From Sipunculus nudus (taxonomy: Eukaryota; Annelida; Sipuncula; Golfingiida; Sipunculidae): a stretch of 64,000 bases of DNA. The first letter of the stretch is position 1; every line of letters begins with the position of its first letter. Positions 1-36,024 of the stretch are shown here, piece after piece. The notes beneath the pieces were generated by a model, which saw nothing but the letters and a program-made list of their open reading frames with translations, ran no database searches and had not been told where the DNA came from. A program made the translations under genes and the position numbers. The DNA is taken from positions 41,010,659 through 41,074,658 of the forward strand of contig CM049313.1 in the NCBI GenBank assembly GCA_026874595.1, written 5' to 3'.

Positions 1-1455
1 CAGATGATCAAGACCGACTCTGATCCCTCAACAAATAATCTAGATAATCCAGACCGACTCTGACCCCTCCTCAAATAATACAGACAACCAAGACCAACTC
101 TGACCCCTCCACAAATAACCCAGATAATCCAGACCGACTCTGACCCCTCCTCAAATAATACAGACAACCAATACCGACTCTGACCCCTCCACAAATAATC
201 CAGACCGACTCTGACCCCTCCTCAAATAATACAGACAACCAAGACCGACTCTGCCCCCTCCACAACTAATCCAGATAATCCAGACCGACTCTGACCCCCC
301 CCCCCCCCCACAAATAATACAGATAATCCAAACCGACTCTGACCCCTCCACAAATAATCCAGATAATCAAGACCGACTCTGACCCCTCCACATTTAATAC
401 AGAAAATGCATACCGCCCCTGACCCCTCCACAAATAATCCAGATAATCCAAACCAAATCTGACCCCTCCACAAATAATACAGATAATCGAGACCTACTCT
501 GACCCCTCAACAAATAATCAAAATAAACCAGACCGACTCTGACCCCTCCATAAATAATACAGATAATCAAGACCGACTCAAACCCCTCCACAAATAATCC
601 AGATAATCAAGACCGACTCTGACCCCTCCTCAAATAAAGCAGAAAACCAAGACCGCCTCTGACCTCTCCACAAATAAAACAGATAACCCAGACCGATTCT
701 GGCCCCTCCACAAATAATACAGATAATCCAGACCGATACTCGCCCCTCGACAAATAATACAGATAATCCAGACCATCTCTGACCCCTCCACATTTAATAG
801 AGAAAATGCAGACCGCTCCTGACCCCTCCACAAATAATCCAGATAATCCAGACCAAATCTGACCCCTCCATAAATAATACAGATAATCCAGACCGACTCT
901 GGCCCCTCCACAAATAATCCAGACCATCCAGACCGACTCTGACCCCTCCATAAATAATACAGATGATCAAGACCGACTCTGATCCCTCAACAAATAATCT
1001 AGATAATCCAGACCGACTCTGACCCCTCCTCAAATAATACAGACAACCAAGACCAACTCTGACCCCTCCACAAATAACCCAGATAATCCAGACCGACTCT
1101 GACCCCTCCTCAAATAATACAGACAACCAATACCGACTCTGACCCCTCCACAAATAATCCAGACCGACTCTGACCCCTCCTCAAATAATACAGACAACCA
1201 AGACCGACTCTGCCCCCTCCACAACTAATCCAGATAATCCAGACCGACTCTGACCCCCCCCCCCCCCCACAAATAATACAGATAATCCAAACCGATTCTG
1301 ACCCCTCCACAAATAATACAGATAATCCAGACCGACTCTGACCCCTCCACAAATAATCCAGATAATCCAGACCGACTCTGACCCCTCCTCAAATAATACA
1401 GACAACCAAGACCAACTCTGACCCCTCCACAAATAATCCAGATAATCCAGACCGA
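1..1455. repeat. Minisatellite array, 37-39 bp unit, with higher-order duplication
   Basis: Tandem units of the form CAGATAATCCAGACCGACTC followed by TGACCCCTCCACAAATAAT run from the window edge, so the left end is not seen. Variants include deletions of half a unit and two runs of about 12-13 C (near 296 and 1254). The first ~300 bases recur almost unchanged 959 bases later (the copy starts at 960), so a multi-unit block was duplicated as a whole. Long open frames on the minus strand arise only because the unit lacks stops in that reading; I do not regard them as genes. Confidence 0.97.
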
Positions 1456-1832
1456 CTCCAGTTTTACGTCCTAAATACTCCACCAGATGTCATAACTTCT
1501 TAATAATCTACCAGAGGTCATAACTTCGAAATATTCCAAAAGGGTCGTACCTCCAATTAAACAATCCAACATAGGTCGTACCTTTCAAACACTCAAAGAT
1601 AGGTGGTAACTTCTAAATACTCCACCAGAGGTCATACCTCCTTAATACTCCACAGAGGTCGTAACGTCTAAATACACAACCAGAGGTCATACCTCCTAGT
1701 ACTCCACAGAGGTTATAACTCCTAAATTCTCCACCAGAGGTCGTAACTTCTAAATACTGCACCAGAGGTCATACCTCCGAAATACTCAACCAGAGGTCGT
1801 AACTTCTAAATACTCAACCAGAGGTAATGCCT
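1456..1832. repeat. Second tandem array, ~28-31 bp unit, directly abutting the first
   Basis: Units such as CCAGAGGTCGTAACTTCTAA followed by ATACTCAA repeat with drift (cataacttct, catacctcct, gtaacgtcta). The junction with the first minisatellite is abrupt, in the middle of a unit of that array. No coding potential is visible. Confidence 0.9.
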
Positions 1833-1984
1833 CATAAATGATTGATGCAAATGATACGCCCGTGCCCCTAGTCATGCACACGGTCAATGAATATCTCGGG
1901 CAGGGCCCTGCAGATTATAATGGATATAAGAGTGCTTGACCTGTACCGACCGAGTTAAACTTTATTTATTTTACATTGATTGTA

Positions 1985-2275
1985 TAACTAGTTATAATAA
2001 CAAATACGAGGCATCTCATTGGCTCGGAGTTTGGCGCTTGGTAGTCGTAAAGGGTGGAGGAAACCGGAGGACCCGGAGAAAACCACCGACCTTAGACGGG
2101 CAAATACAACCCACTCTCATAACCACGCCTGGAATCGAACCCGAAATATCTCGGCCCAGTTACGCTATCATTTCTGTGAACCCCGATGCCTCGGCCCTCA
2201 CTTGTTATGACGGCAGACTATACTGCATAATAACCCCGCCCCCCTCATTTCAGTCAAGCGAGCTTGTTGCATAAT
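1985..2275 (-). mobile_element. tRNA-derived SINE-like dispersed repeat (truncated)
   Basis: On the minus strand a perfect Pol III A-box pattern (TAGCGTAACTGG, plus positions 2156-2167) is followed after only 14 bases by a perfect B-box (GGTTCGATTCC, 2131-2141). The spacing is about 17-20 bases shorter than in a tRNA, so the anticodon arm is missing. Downstream on the minus strand lies a G/C-rich body containing GGTTTTCTCCGGGTCCTCCG (near 2065-2085); from memory this motif is common in dispersed repeats of marine invertebrates. Boundaries are approximate. The plus-strand open frame across it is not considered a gene. Confidence 0.55.
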
Positions 2276-2284
2276 GTTGAACTG

Positions 2285-3595
2285 GCCATAACAAATGTCA
2301 CTGGAGGATCACATTGCATATTCATGCATATTCAACAATTCTAGGTAAAAGCAAGTGCATCAGTTTCTGTTTATATTTACCAACTGCGTCGTGGATATTA
2401 CACGGCAAAATTGATCCACAGGTTTGGCAAAATATAAAATATGTTGGTTATATTTGAAATGGATGTTGTTAATATACGCTCTATTTATTTGCTCCATTTA
2501 TTTAATTATTGTCATTTACAATTCCCAGGCTAAATAACTTGTTTTTCGGCGTAAACACGTGCTGTGTAGGCATGAGATCTACCCTTGACATTCACAGATG
2601 TATCTTCTGTGTGGGTAATGATGATTACCGTTTGATCCTGCCCTGGGAGTTAATGAGTACATACAAACAAAACAGCAGTCAGTATACCCTCAGGCAGGGA
2701 GGGAGGCCTATAAGAGTTGATGAGTTTATTGCTCTGTCCATATTTAGCTAAATGTTCTTTGTGGGTGGTATTATTCATAGTCCCGCTGAGTGTAAACCCA
2801 TCTATGTACTTATAAATAATGAAAAAAATTCTATGTTCGTAAAACTTAAACCAGAAAGCAAGAAAGTCTTCAAAATGATTGGACCGAATTAAGAATAAGC
2901 CAGTGAAAGTAAGCAGTAAGCACCCTGGAATATGGCCGACAGGTGGCGCCATATTATATATTTTTACTTTTTAGTATCCGTCCATGCATGGTCATGGTCT
3001 GTTGGTGGCACTGTCTATCGAATGCAGATAAAGTTGTCTATATGTATGAATGATATGTTATTATTAAGCCTTCTTCGTTTCAGGTTTTCAAGCCTCTTAA
3101 CCACTATAGTCTAGGATACCATGATAATTATTCACTGGATGAGTCCAATTAGTCCTGTCATATCAACCAGACCAAAACCTCCCTTCAGCGACCACCCTGT
3201 GCCTTTTTGTAGTTTGTCTGATTTGTAATATTACTATGTGATAAATACTTAGCATTTACCAGAGCATTTTTCCAGACACAACAGGTAGACCGAAAGGTAT
3301 ACGACGAATTGGCGCCTGTCTGCAACCTACGGCACAGAATCAACAAGAACGAACTTGTTTAAACACGGACGGAGATTTCAAAATGTGAACCAGTTTGAAG
3401 TATCCACGGATATTTTAGTGGACCACTTGGGTAAACGTTCTTGGAATAATCCTAGGGGTGGGTTTGTGGACCCCAAAAATACTAACCACATCGTACGGCA
3501 CAGTCCAGCTTCACCCCACCCAGTCATCTAATACAGTGAAGCCTGTATGGTGTCGCCCATCCGTGGGAAAAAGGCCAAAAGTGGTCTTAATTCAT
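2285..3595. other. Intergenic, no gene recognised
   Basis: AT-rich sequence with short open frames only, none with a recognisable domain or convincing splice context. Confidence 0.6.
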
Positions 3596-3597
3596 AG

Positions 3598-3708
3598 GTA
3601 GTCTGTCTGTCTGTCTATCTGTCTATTATTTTTCTGTCTTTCTGTATGTCTATTTATTTTTCTATTTATTTTTCTATCTATCTATCTAATCTTATCTATT
3701 TACCATTC
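3598..3708. repeat. Tetranucleotide microsatellite (TCTG/TCTA/TTTA mixture)
   Basis: A run of GTCTGTCTGTCTGTCTATCT followed by interrupted CTTT, TATT and CTATCTATCTAT repeats. Confidence 0.95.
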
Positions 3709-5014
3709 TAACTTAGTGAAAGAAAGGACCATTGATCCTCTTTGAAATAAAATATATTAATTTTCGTGTATTTGTTGGAGTGTTAGTTTACCTTTTCAAG
3801 TTTTATAAAGGGCAGCAGCCACTTATGGGATACATTTGACAAACGTCAAATTTTATGAATAAAAATATCCAGTCTAAAAATGTTTCACCTTTTCCCACAA
3901 AGTTATAGAGCAAGGCTTTTATTAAAGGGTGACACTTAATCAGAAATAATATATTTTATCCTTTAGAAAAAAATCTGGTAACAGTAAAATAGATAACCAT
4001 TTAATCTGAATATATTGCATTTTACAAAGCAGTATATAATTATATATACAAGAGTTGTCATGTCCTAACAGTAAACGACACTGTTAAACATAACATAAAA
4101 ACAAACAAGTAAACAGTATGTGTAATATACATTATAATATATCCTTTCGATGCTTATTTTTAGGTAATTATTCATCTAAATATTGAAACAATGAGTACAC
4201 TATGGTATATCATGATATATCATTTTAAAATTTTAAAAAATCATTGCAAAACGTACCTTCAGTCCTATTGTCGTAAAAATCTGAATAAATTTATTTTATC
4301 AGCCTGCTTATTGAGAGTGTAAGAAGTAATGGTGTGACGTAAACAATCTGGTAAACAATTATCAGACAGAGGCTTCATCAGTATGATTTAATTAATATAT
4401 AGTAATTTGTTGTTAATTAATGTGGGATAGGCCCGCAGTCAAGGTTGACATGTAGCACGTCACGTGACAAGGTAACGCGCGATAGGGGTGAGAGCAAAGG
4501 CTACAGCATTCGGCCAGCAGCACAGCAACAGTAAGCAGTTTAGATTACGTAATACAAGCGTGTGCGATGTGTAATAATCTATAACCACATGTGATTAACG
4601 CTCTTTTCAAAGCGCTTTACCTGTCCCTACTTTTGTTACATGCCTTGTATTGCCTTGGTTTCCCAAGCTTCGCCACTAGCGACAGCCTGTCACCCCAAAC
4701 GTCGATTTTAGATGAACTGAAGAACGATGGGGTGACAGTACAAGCTATTGGGTTCGCATCAATTCTAGTATGTGCAGATGTGCACGCCATTTCTGACACT
4801 ACTTTTTAATTTTCATCTACTTCTAGAACTGTCATTTTCATGAGTTAAGACAAAAAGTGACGTTATTCTGTTGGGGAAAATAATAATTATTACTTCCACG
4901 GTTGATTTACGTGTATTCGTGCAGCAGTTTTTAATACCGAGGCTGGTTTCACTCGAAAAAACTCGTCTACACGGCTTCAGCGGGAGAATCATAACATCCG
5001 GTAGGGGATACCCA
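3709..5014. other. Intergenic; small GC-richer patch without a confirmed gene
   Basis: Mostly AT-rich. Between about 4440 and 4800 base composition rises and an open frame (4591-4809) begins with a hydrophobic leader-like stretch, but it lacks an ATG in a good context (it opens at GTG). It also carries a hairpin formed by CTGTCACCCC (near 4688) and GGGGTGACAG (near 4730). I cannot assign a product. Confidence 0.4.
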
Positions 5015-5757
5015 GACGGCTATGTGTAAAACTCGGAAGTCCGAAGTCGGAAGCAAGGATTTTTTTAAATAAAGCAATGATCGAAACATAATTAAAATGC
5101 TACTACATCAATGGAAAGTAGCATTTTATTTTTATTGATAGAATAAGGTCTATTCTATCATTATGTAAAATATCAAGGTTATCCATCCGAAGTAATAGAC
5201 TATTTTTTGCTCGGAAATGCTCGGTTATAGTCCAAATGTGTAAAACTCGGAAGCTAGTAATGGCTAATTCACTGGTCATCATTTCGTCAGCAACGTGTCA
5301 AGCATTTTCAATTTCTTCAATATGGCATATTTTTCATAAACTCAATCTGTTTTGTAACATTCATGATGCGGTTTTTTATATTATATTGATATTTTATTTT
5401 ATTTTGTATAACAAGATTATATTAACTCGTCAATATTTTACGCTGTTACCGTATTTTATGATGGTGGAAACATGAAAAAATTAAAGGTTTTGATAATATT
5501 TTATTCACATTACAAATGTGTCCCTATAAAAATTATCTTGATAATATCATAGAGACATAAACAGAAAATTTGGCAGAACCTCAAAACGTCCAGTAAATAT
5601 TTTTTCAAGGTTTTTTTGAATAAAATGTTTATTTTCCTCTTCCATTGACCAAAATATTTCATCAGGATAATGAATCTCTGAAGCTCTTATCTATAATGTA
5701 ATACTTTTTATGCCAATTTATATTTTACATTTCATGGTCAGGTTGCACACATTGATT

Positions 5758-5814
<57 letters not shown>

Positions 5815-8695
5815 GTGATATTTTCCCCTGTATGTTCCTGCTGTAAATGTAACCTGTTTCAATTCATGTTTTGAAATTTTGCCAAAATAGCGTAATATAC
5901 ATGATGCTTTTCAATAATTTGTTTGATAATGATTTCATTAGACGTATCCTGCAAATTTAAAAAAGAAAAGACAAACATAACAATACCTTGACTGGGGGAA
6001 ATACACAATGCATGTGTAAATAGATATGATGCCGATTGTAAATTTTTTTGATAATATAAAAACAATAGTTTCTGTTTTTGCAGAACGATTCAATATTTAA
6101 TCGATATATTTTATGCTGTTAGGTACAATATTCATAAAATTAATGTTCTGAAAATTTGTAAAACCGCAGGGCACAAACATCAATACTTTTTATAGATATA
6201 TTGTAAAATACGTCAATTGAAAAAAAAAATCAACAACAAATCAATAAAACATTAAACAAAACATTTGGCATAGCCAGAAAAGTTTAGTAAATGTTTAAAA
6301 ATAAATGAGCAAAGAGCAAATGTTATAGATATGAAAAAAATTCTGTTTAATAATAGAAACTGATACCAGCAGCTATTAAGTCCGAAGGGAAGGAGGTCCG
6401 AAAGCGCACGGTACTATACTGTATCGAGAATTCCGACTATAGACCGGTGATTACCAGGCCTATGAAAAAGCATCCTATCTGTTAATTTTGTTTCTGAGGA
6501 TTAAAATATAAGAATCAAATAAAAAAGTGAGTATACACGGAATATTCAGATGGATTATATAAAGATAAAAAATGACTTTACAGCAAAAGTAGAATAGGAA
6601 TAATTTATATTTGTAACTGAAATATTTATCTTAGCGCTAAATATCTAACTTTATTTATCAAAACGGTTTGGTTCCATTATTGCATGGTGTCATCATTTTT
6701 ATGTGGAATTTCAAGGTATATCTTAGATAAGAATCAGGTTTAATAAAAATGCCTATATCCCGTATAGCATCTTTAAGACACCAGGTCACCTCTAGACAGA
6801 ATTTTACTTGAAGCCCCAAATGTCATACGTGTAGATAAAGATTCTATATGGTTATTTATCAAAGATTTTACATTCAACTATCTCCTCTGTACACAAAATA
6901 GGAATTTTTATCGAGAACGTTGTAATCGTACAGTAATCCGAAGTTGAAGGGAGCACATTCTGTTTAGATGCCCTTATCATGCATATATTATAACGCTTGA
7001 GAGTGAAATCAGTTGCAAATATACTTTAAAATATTATTAAATATCCATTTATTTGAAGTTGAAATGTTATGTTGAAACAGCAGGAGTGAAATTATTAGAA
7101 TATAAATACAAGATTGAAAAAGTTTGAAGGAAGTGTTAAAAAAAAACTTGAACAAGAATTAATATGAGTTTAAAAAAAAATAATTATTTGCTTAATTTAC
7201 AAATAGATCAGATTTTATAATCACACATGTATTAGTATGTTATATATTATCTGGACTGTTGCATCCCTTTTCTAAGATATATTTTAACATTTTTTTTAAA
7301 TATCGTAGATTTCTAACATATTGAAAGACATTTCGTTTAAGTTTTGTGTGATACATGTATGTTTATTCCAGCGATGTCCTACTGATATATATTGAATTTT
7401 CATATTTGTTCAACGTATGGAAAATATATTATTGTTTTTATATTAAATGACATCGTAATTTATAACTGTATTTCAATGCCATATTAGGGTGTATTATACC
7501 ATATTTATTATTCAGTGGTGCATCAATAGGGGGCGCAATCCCGTTCATGCAGACGTATCGAGTTCTTTTCCCATTTATTCGTAATCAATTTTCATTTATT
7601 TTCAGATTACCTTTTTATTCCCTAGCAATTACATTATTAAATTTATTACTTTCCAGTTCATAAGTTGGCGATATTAATGAACAAGTCTGTGATTTTTACT
7701 CCACTTAGAGAGCATCCAAAAATATAATAGTTTATTGAGCGATGGAGTCTTTCCGTTATCACATGTCACTTTTCTCGGTCATAACACGGCTCCTCGGCTG
7801 ATACTCAGATTCACGCACTGTGCTCTGCTGTCCGAGCCTGTGCGCTCGCAGATCACAAAAGTCGGTAAAATGCAAAGATTGTTATAAGACTTAAACATAT
7901 CAATTATTTTACAACGAGTACTACATTTAAAAGGTGACATTTTGCAAGTTATAAATGTATAGACGCGTATTTCATCATTGACATTAACATGTTACAAACT
8001 ATTGGATATTTGGATTTTCCAGTTTATACCGTAATTTTATAGAATTAAAAATATCAAAGCCCAACAACCTAAAGGTTGAATACATTGTTCAAAACATGTA
8101 GGAGAATAGTTACGGAACAGAAAATCCTCATTATCTTTTGTTTAAGGTGCCTCAAAATGTCGTCTTTACATTGTATATTTAAGAATTAAAATCATCCCCT
8201 CCCATGCCCTGCCCATGTAAATATAAATATCTTTAACAAAATCATGGCTCTAGATTTAATTTATATATTTCATAGGGTGAAATATATTACGTGAAAATAC
8301 ACCCACATATCTGTATACATTTATATTAAATTAACAAAACAAAAAAATGAGAACATAGTTTTCCGATTTTGTATCATGTATTGTATTATACACTCATTAA
8401 TAGCAGAATCATGCATAAGCAATTTAAATATATGCATGCAACTATAATTATAATGAAACTGCATTTGGGCTGTGGCTCTTAACTGACCACAAGTTAACCA
8501 GTGCGTCTCTGTGACTTCCAAGTTATACATATTTGAATCACATCCCAGCACTTCTGGGTGACTTCCGAGATGGCTTCCGAGCACAAAATCGTCCATAACT
8601 AGCATTTTGTTTATGCTTTATACTGCATTATTTATAAAACAATTCCTTGGTTTCCGGCTTCGGGCTTCGGACTTCCAAGTTTACATACACGACCC
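5015..8695. mobile_element. Candidate 3.7 kb inverted-repeat element, AT-rich, non-coding
   Basis: The left end (near 5022-5060: TGTGTAAAACTCGGAAGTCC then GAAGTCGGAAGCAAGG) is matched in inverted orientation at the right end (near 8645-8695, read on the minus strand: GTAAACTTGGAAGTCCGAAG...GGAAACCAAGG). Weaker inverted similarity continues inward for roughly 200 bases on each side (shared blocks AAAATGCTA, TGCTCGGAA and AACTTGGAAG/AACTCGGAAG). The interior is very AT-rich, with no open frame above 95 codons. A fold-back or non-autonomous DNA transposon with long, diverged terminal inverted repeats would fit. No clear target-site duplication was found. Confidence 0.4.
5757..5812. repeat. (AT)n microsatellite
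   Basis: An almost pure alternating AT tract of about 50 bases. Confidence 0.97.
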
Positions 8696-8699
8696 CGTC

Positions 8700-9526
8700 A
8701 TGACACTTCAGTTTCGAACGAGTAGTACCGCTTCACGTGAATCGGTGCCACAATGACGAAAGGAGGTAATAAATGTAATAATTTTTGTGTAACAACCCTT
8801 TTTCTTCGATATTAAACACATATAATACGACCATATAAGCCTGTGATGCCAAATAATACCAGACAGGAAATATTTTGATCCGACCCTTAGAATGGGCGTT
8901 CTGTTGTGACTGCCATCATGACTCCAGGCCCTATCAAATAATTTCCGAAGGCCTGAGTGTCATGTTGTCATGGCTAGCTTCGCCACGTGAGGACGGAACG
9001 AGTTCGTAACCCTCTCTGTGATTGGACCAATGATCAGCGTGCGTTCATTTAATAAAAAGTTGAACTCGTGAGATTGGGGATTTCGTGAACTTCAAAACGA
9101 TGAATCTAACAGCTGCGTGAGCGTCTGTGCCTTGCCTTAGAAGGCGTAAAGAAAAGCCAGGCAGGCCATGAAAGACGGCCTTGTTTGTACTCCCGGTGTA
9201 TTTTGTTATAATGATGTTGATAAAACGGTGATCAAGGAGCATACCGTTCGGCGCACTTATCAATAGAAAGGCAATCTGGCAGCAGTTAATCTAAGCAAAA
9301 TATGTGTCGGCATACATCTACCTCGAGAATGTACTCCTATAGGAGAATGGTCATTAAGCGCTTCGTTGTGATTAAAAAAGTAGGTAATGACCCTTTTTTT
9401 TGCAATGTGATTATATATGATTTAAGCTACACTCATTGTCAGTCGACGGCTTTATGTGGTGAGTTCAATAGTATTCTTTAAGGTTCAAATTGCATGGCGG
9501 CTCAATGTCATTCGCATTACAGCACC
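8700..9526. other. Region beyond the receptor 3' end, no gene seen
   Basis: Low-complexity to ordinary sequence with no supported open frame; a short frame at 9045-9263 on the minus strand has no recognisable features. Confidence 0.5.
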
Positions 9527-9707
9527 ATCCTTTTAGGATTATACTCAAACTGGTACAGTATGCACAATTATGTGAGATATTTAATCTCACTAAGGATTAT
9601 ACTCAAACTGGTACAGTATTCACAATTATGTGAGATATTTAATCTCACTTAGGATTGTACTCAGACTGGTACAGTATACATAATTATGTGCGATATTTAT
9701 TCTCAAA
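9527..9707 (-). repeat. Three-copy 58-bp tandem repeat carrying poly(A) signals
   Basis: Units of the form AGGATTATACTCAAACTGGT...TGTGAGATATTTAATCTCAC occur three times with an exact 58-base period. On the minus strand each has a polyadenylation hexamer at the same place: AATAAA at 9696-9701 in the copy nearest the receptor stop codon, and ATTAAA at 9638-9643 and 9580-9585. The array lies in the receptor 3' UTR. Confidence 0.9.
9696..9701 (-). promoter_or_regulatory. Poly(A) signal AATAAA of the receptor gene
   Basis: A canonical AATAAA on the minus strand begins 53 bases after the receptor stop codon. It is the first and best hexamer downstream of the coding sequence; the two further 58-bp copies offer ATTAAA. 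Confidence 0.65.
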
Positions 9708-9753
9708 TATATGAAGCCCTGCGTGGGAATAATGCGTTATCACTTCCTGTGAT

Positions 9754-33586
<23,833 letters not shown>

Positions 33587-33589
33587 CTG

Positions 33590-34955
33590 TAAGTAAAGGA
33601 AACACTGTCAGCTCTACAGTACACGGTTATATCACCCAACCCACGACTGTCAATACAGTAACACGTATAATAAAGCCCAATGATGAAGGGAGGAGGGCCA
33701 ACGCCAGTTTGGTCACTTCACACGGTGCCGAGGTAGTTCTACTGCAACCGTATACGCATACGGCAAAATTTAGACATACAGACAGACAACTGTGAAAATG
33801 ACCAGGTCGTTACTTGTCTTTTGCAGAAGGCAGAATTATTTCTGTTATGGTAACTTGTAAACCGGTCATAACATATATCACTTTTATCACATATACATGT
33901 CGATAAACTGTTTATGGATGATCGATGCCGAGCTTGACCATTGGTATTAAAATATAGAAAACTGTTCCCATGGAAAGATCGTAATATCATATCTGATCAT
34001 ATGTGACAGTCCCGCAAAACTCGTGTCCGGACTTGTTCAAGCAATCGAACGCAGACTTCGACTCGACGTTTAAACTCGGGCTTGTTATTGAACTCGATAT
34101 TCCGTGTGCAGGGTAGCAGAAAAATGAAGTACTAAATTCCGACTTGAAAGTCAAACCATACATACGCAATATTAAGAAGTTAAAATTTAAACAGTATTAT
34201 ATATAGTCTGAGACATTAAATGTAAGATTCCATTCATGATTTATTGGAACTTATTCTAACAGGAAAAAAAAACTCTTTTTCATCGTGGATACATGTGGAT
34301 TTCTAATTGATAAAAAATATATTAATACAGTCAAAAGATCACATCTCCAAACTGTGTGCGGCAGGCAAGTGCATGCGGGTCAATCCCCGTCACTTAGCTA
34401 ATTAACGTCTTAAGATACCATGCTAGTTCAGATAATTGAATTTCTTCGTACGTTAACAGCTCAAGGCGATGTTTGCGATCAGGTGTCATACATAGTGAAC
34501 TCCTGCCCTATGCAAGGCCGTGTTTTACACCTAGTTGACGACTCGAAATCCCCTTTAAGGGTCCATGAAAAGCTGGAGGTTTTGTGAGCTCTGGAGGAGA
34601 TAACCGGTCCAAAACCTCAATCGACGCGAAATTTCAGCATTTTGACAATGGCATGACGATGATCGCTCCTTGAACTGTCCTATCATAAAGACGATCTTCC
34701 AAGTCTGAGTCATTAATAAGATATCCGGAAAATAAGGCGCAATAGTCGGGAAAGAATTATCTAGTAAAATAGTTTGCCTACGCATAACGTTATAATTTAC
34801 AGGAAATAAATCGTAAGCGCATAAACGTAATTTGATATGCCGTTGAGCAATAATAAATATTCATAAATGTTTGTTTCCTTTTTCTTACGATTTATTTAAT
34901 ATCATTTGATTATCTTAATTTATGCATGTACCACCATCATGACAATAAGCGGACT
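33590..34955. other. Intergenic or upstream region of the receptor, no gene seen
   Basis: Ordinary AT-rich sequence. The receptor's promoter and non-coding first exon may lie here or farther right, but no specific element is convincing. Confidence 0.45.
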
Positions 34956-34960
34956 TGACC

Positions 34961-35006
<46 letters not shown>
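34961..35006. repeat. (AT)n microsatellite
   Basis: A TATATA run of about 46 bases. Confidence 0.97.
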
Positions 35007-35008
<2 letters not shown>

Positions 35009-35095
35009 CTCTGAAGAAAAACAACACTGTTAATTCACAACAGTCTGTTTCACGGGATGCGACCCGATCATCAGGTGAATGTGGTTAGAATCTAT

Positions 35096-35097
<2 letters not shown>

Positions 35098-35178
<81 letters not shown>
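35098..35178. repeat. (AT)n microsatellite
   Basis: A TATATA run of about 80 bases. Confidence 0.97.
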
Positions 35179-35181
<3 letters not shown>

Positions 35182-35830
35182 GAGATTATTAGTATTTGTT
35201 TAATTCGTCATTGCATGTATTAATGATAAAACTGGAAACGGACCCGGACTCCATTTTAAAATAACTCGGACTCCAAGAAGACGGACTTTGAATAGATAGT
35301 CAAAAACTCGGACTCGGCTGGCTGGGACAACACCGATGACAAACGAAAGGGTGAATGCATATTTAGTATAATCAGAAAGGGTATATGCAGAAGAAGATAA
35401 TAAATTTACTATAATCTGTATAAGATGATAAAATAAAGATGTTTATGTTCAAGGTTCGTCTGTACAGATCGTATGAGGTGGTTTGGTGTATATAAACCCT
35501 GTCTGGAGCTTGTGACAATATGAGGTTATATGTGGTCCCGTTAATACACGAGGTCTCGTTATTACATGCTCTGGTGAGAATATCACCCAGGTGTCACTGG
35601 AATATTATCCGTGTTCCATGGTTATTGCTCACGCATGCTTTGTCTTCTGTCGCGTCCACTGACCCTGCCCCCAACGTGGAGGGCCGGTGTCTCCGTGCTG
35701 TGGTTATCCCAGGGCTAGCTATTATTTGATGCTTATTTTGTTAGAATCCCCCATGGGAAAAGTAACGTCCAACTATATTCTGCTTTTTTATATTCATCCA
35801 TTTAATATTTTATGATAATAAATATTCTAT
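35179..35830. other. Intergenic; TATA-like site and short open frame, unassigned
   Basis: TATATAAA at 35489-35496 lies about 25-30 bases upstream of an ATG-initiated 69-codon frame (35520-35729). The translation has no recognisable domain, and the spacing leaves almost no 5' UTR, so I do not call a gene. Confidence 0.3.
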
Positions 35831-35835
35831 ACAAA

Positions 35836-35922
35836 TATTAATATTATTATTATTGTGTGTGTAAGTATAAATAATAGTAGGCCTATTGATTGTAATAATA
35901 ATAATAATAATTATTATTATTA

Positions 35923-35982
<60 letters not shown>

Positions 35983-36024
35983 TTTCTCTTATTATTTTTC
36001 TTCTTATATTATTATTATTATTAT
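35836..36024. repeat. (AAT)n/(ATT)n microsatellite
   Basis: AAT repeats pass into a long ATT tract of about 100 bases with interruptions. Confidence 0.97.

Noticed and set aside
71-1483. A dozen minus-strand open frames encoding repetitive proteins (units like GGVRVGLDYLDYLWRGQSR)
   Set aside because: They are translations of the tandem minisatellite in several frames, with the same residues recurring at the DNA period and no signal of a real start, splice or domain.
4591-4809. Small secreted protein gene
   Set aside because: The leader-like start lacks an ATG, the frame overlaps a hairpin, and an antisense frame of similar length exists.
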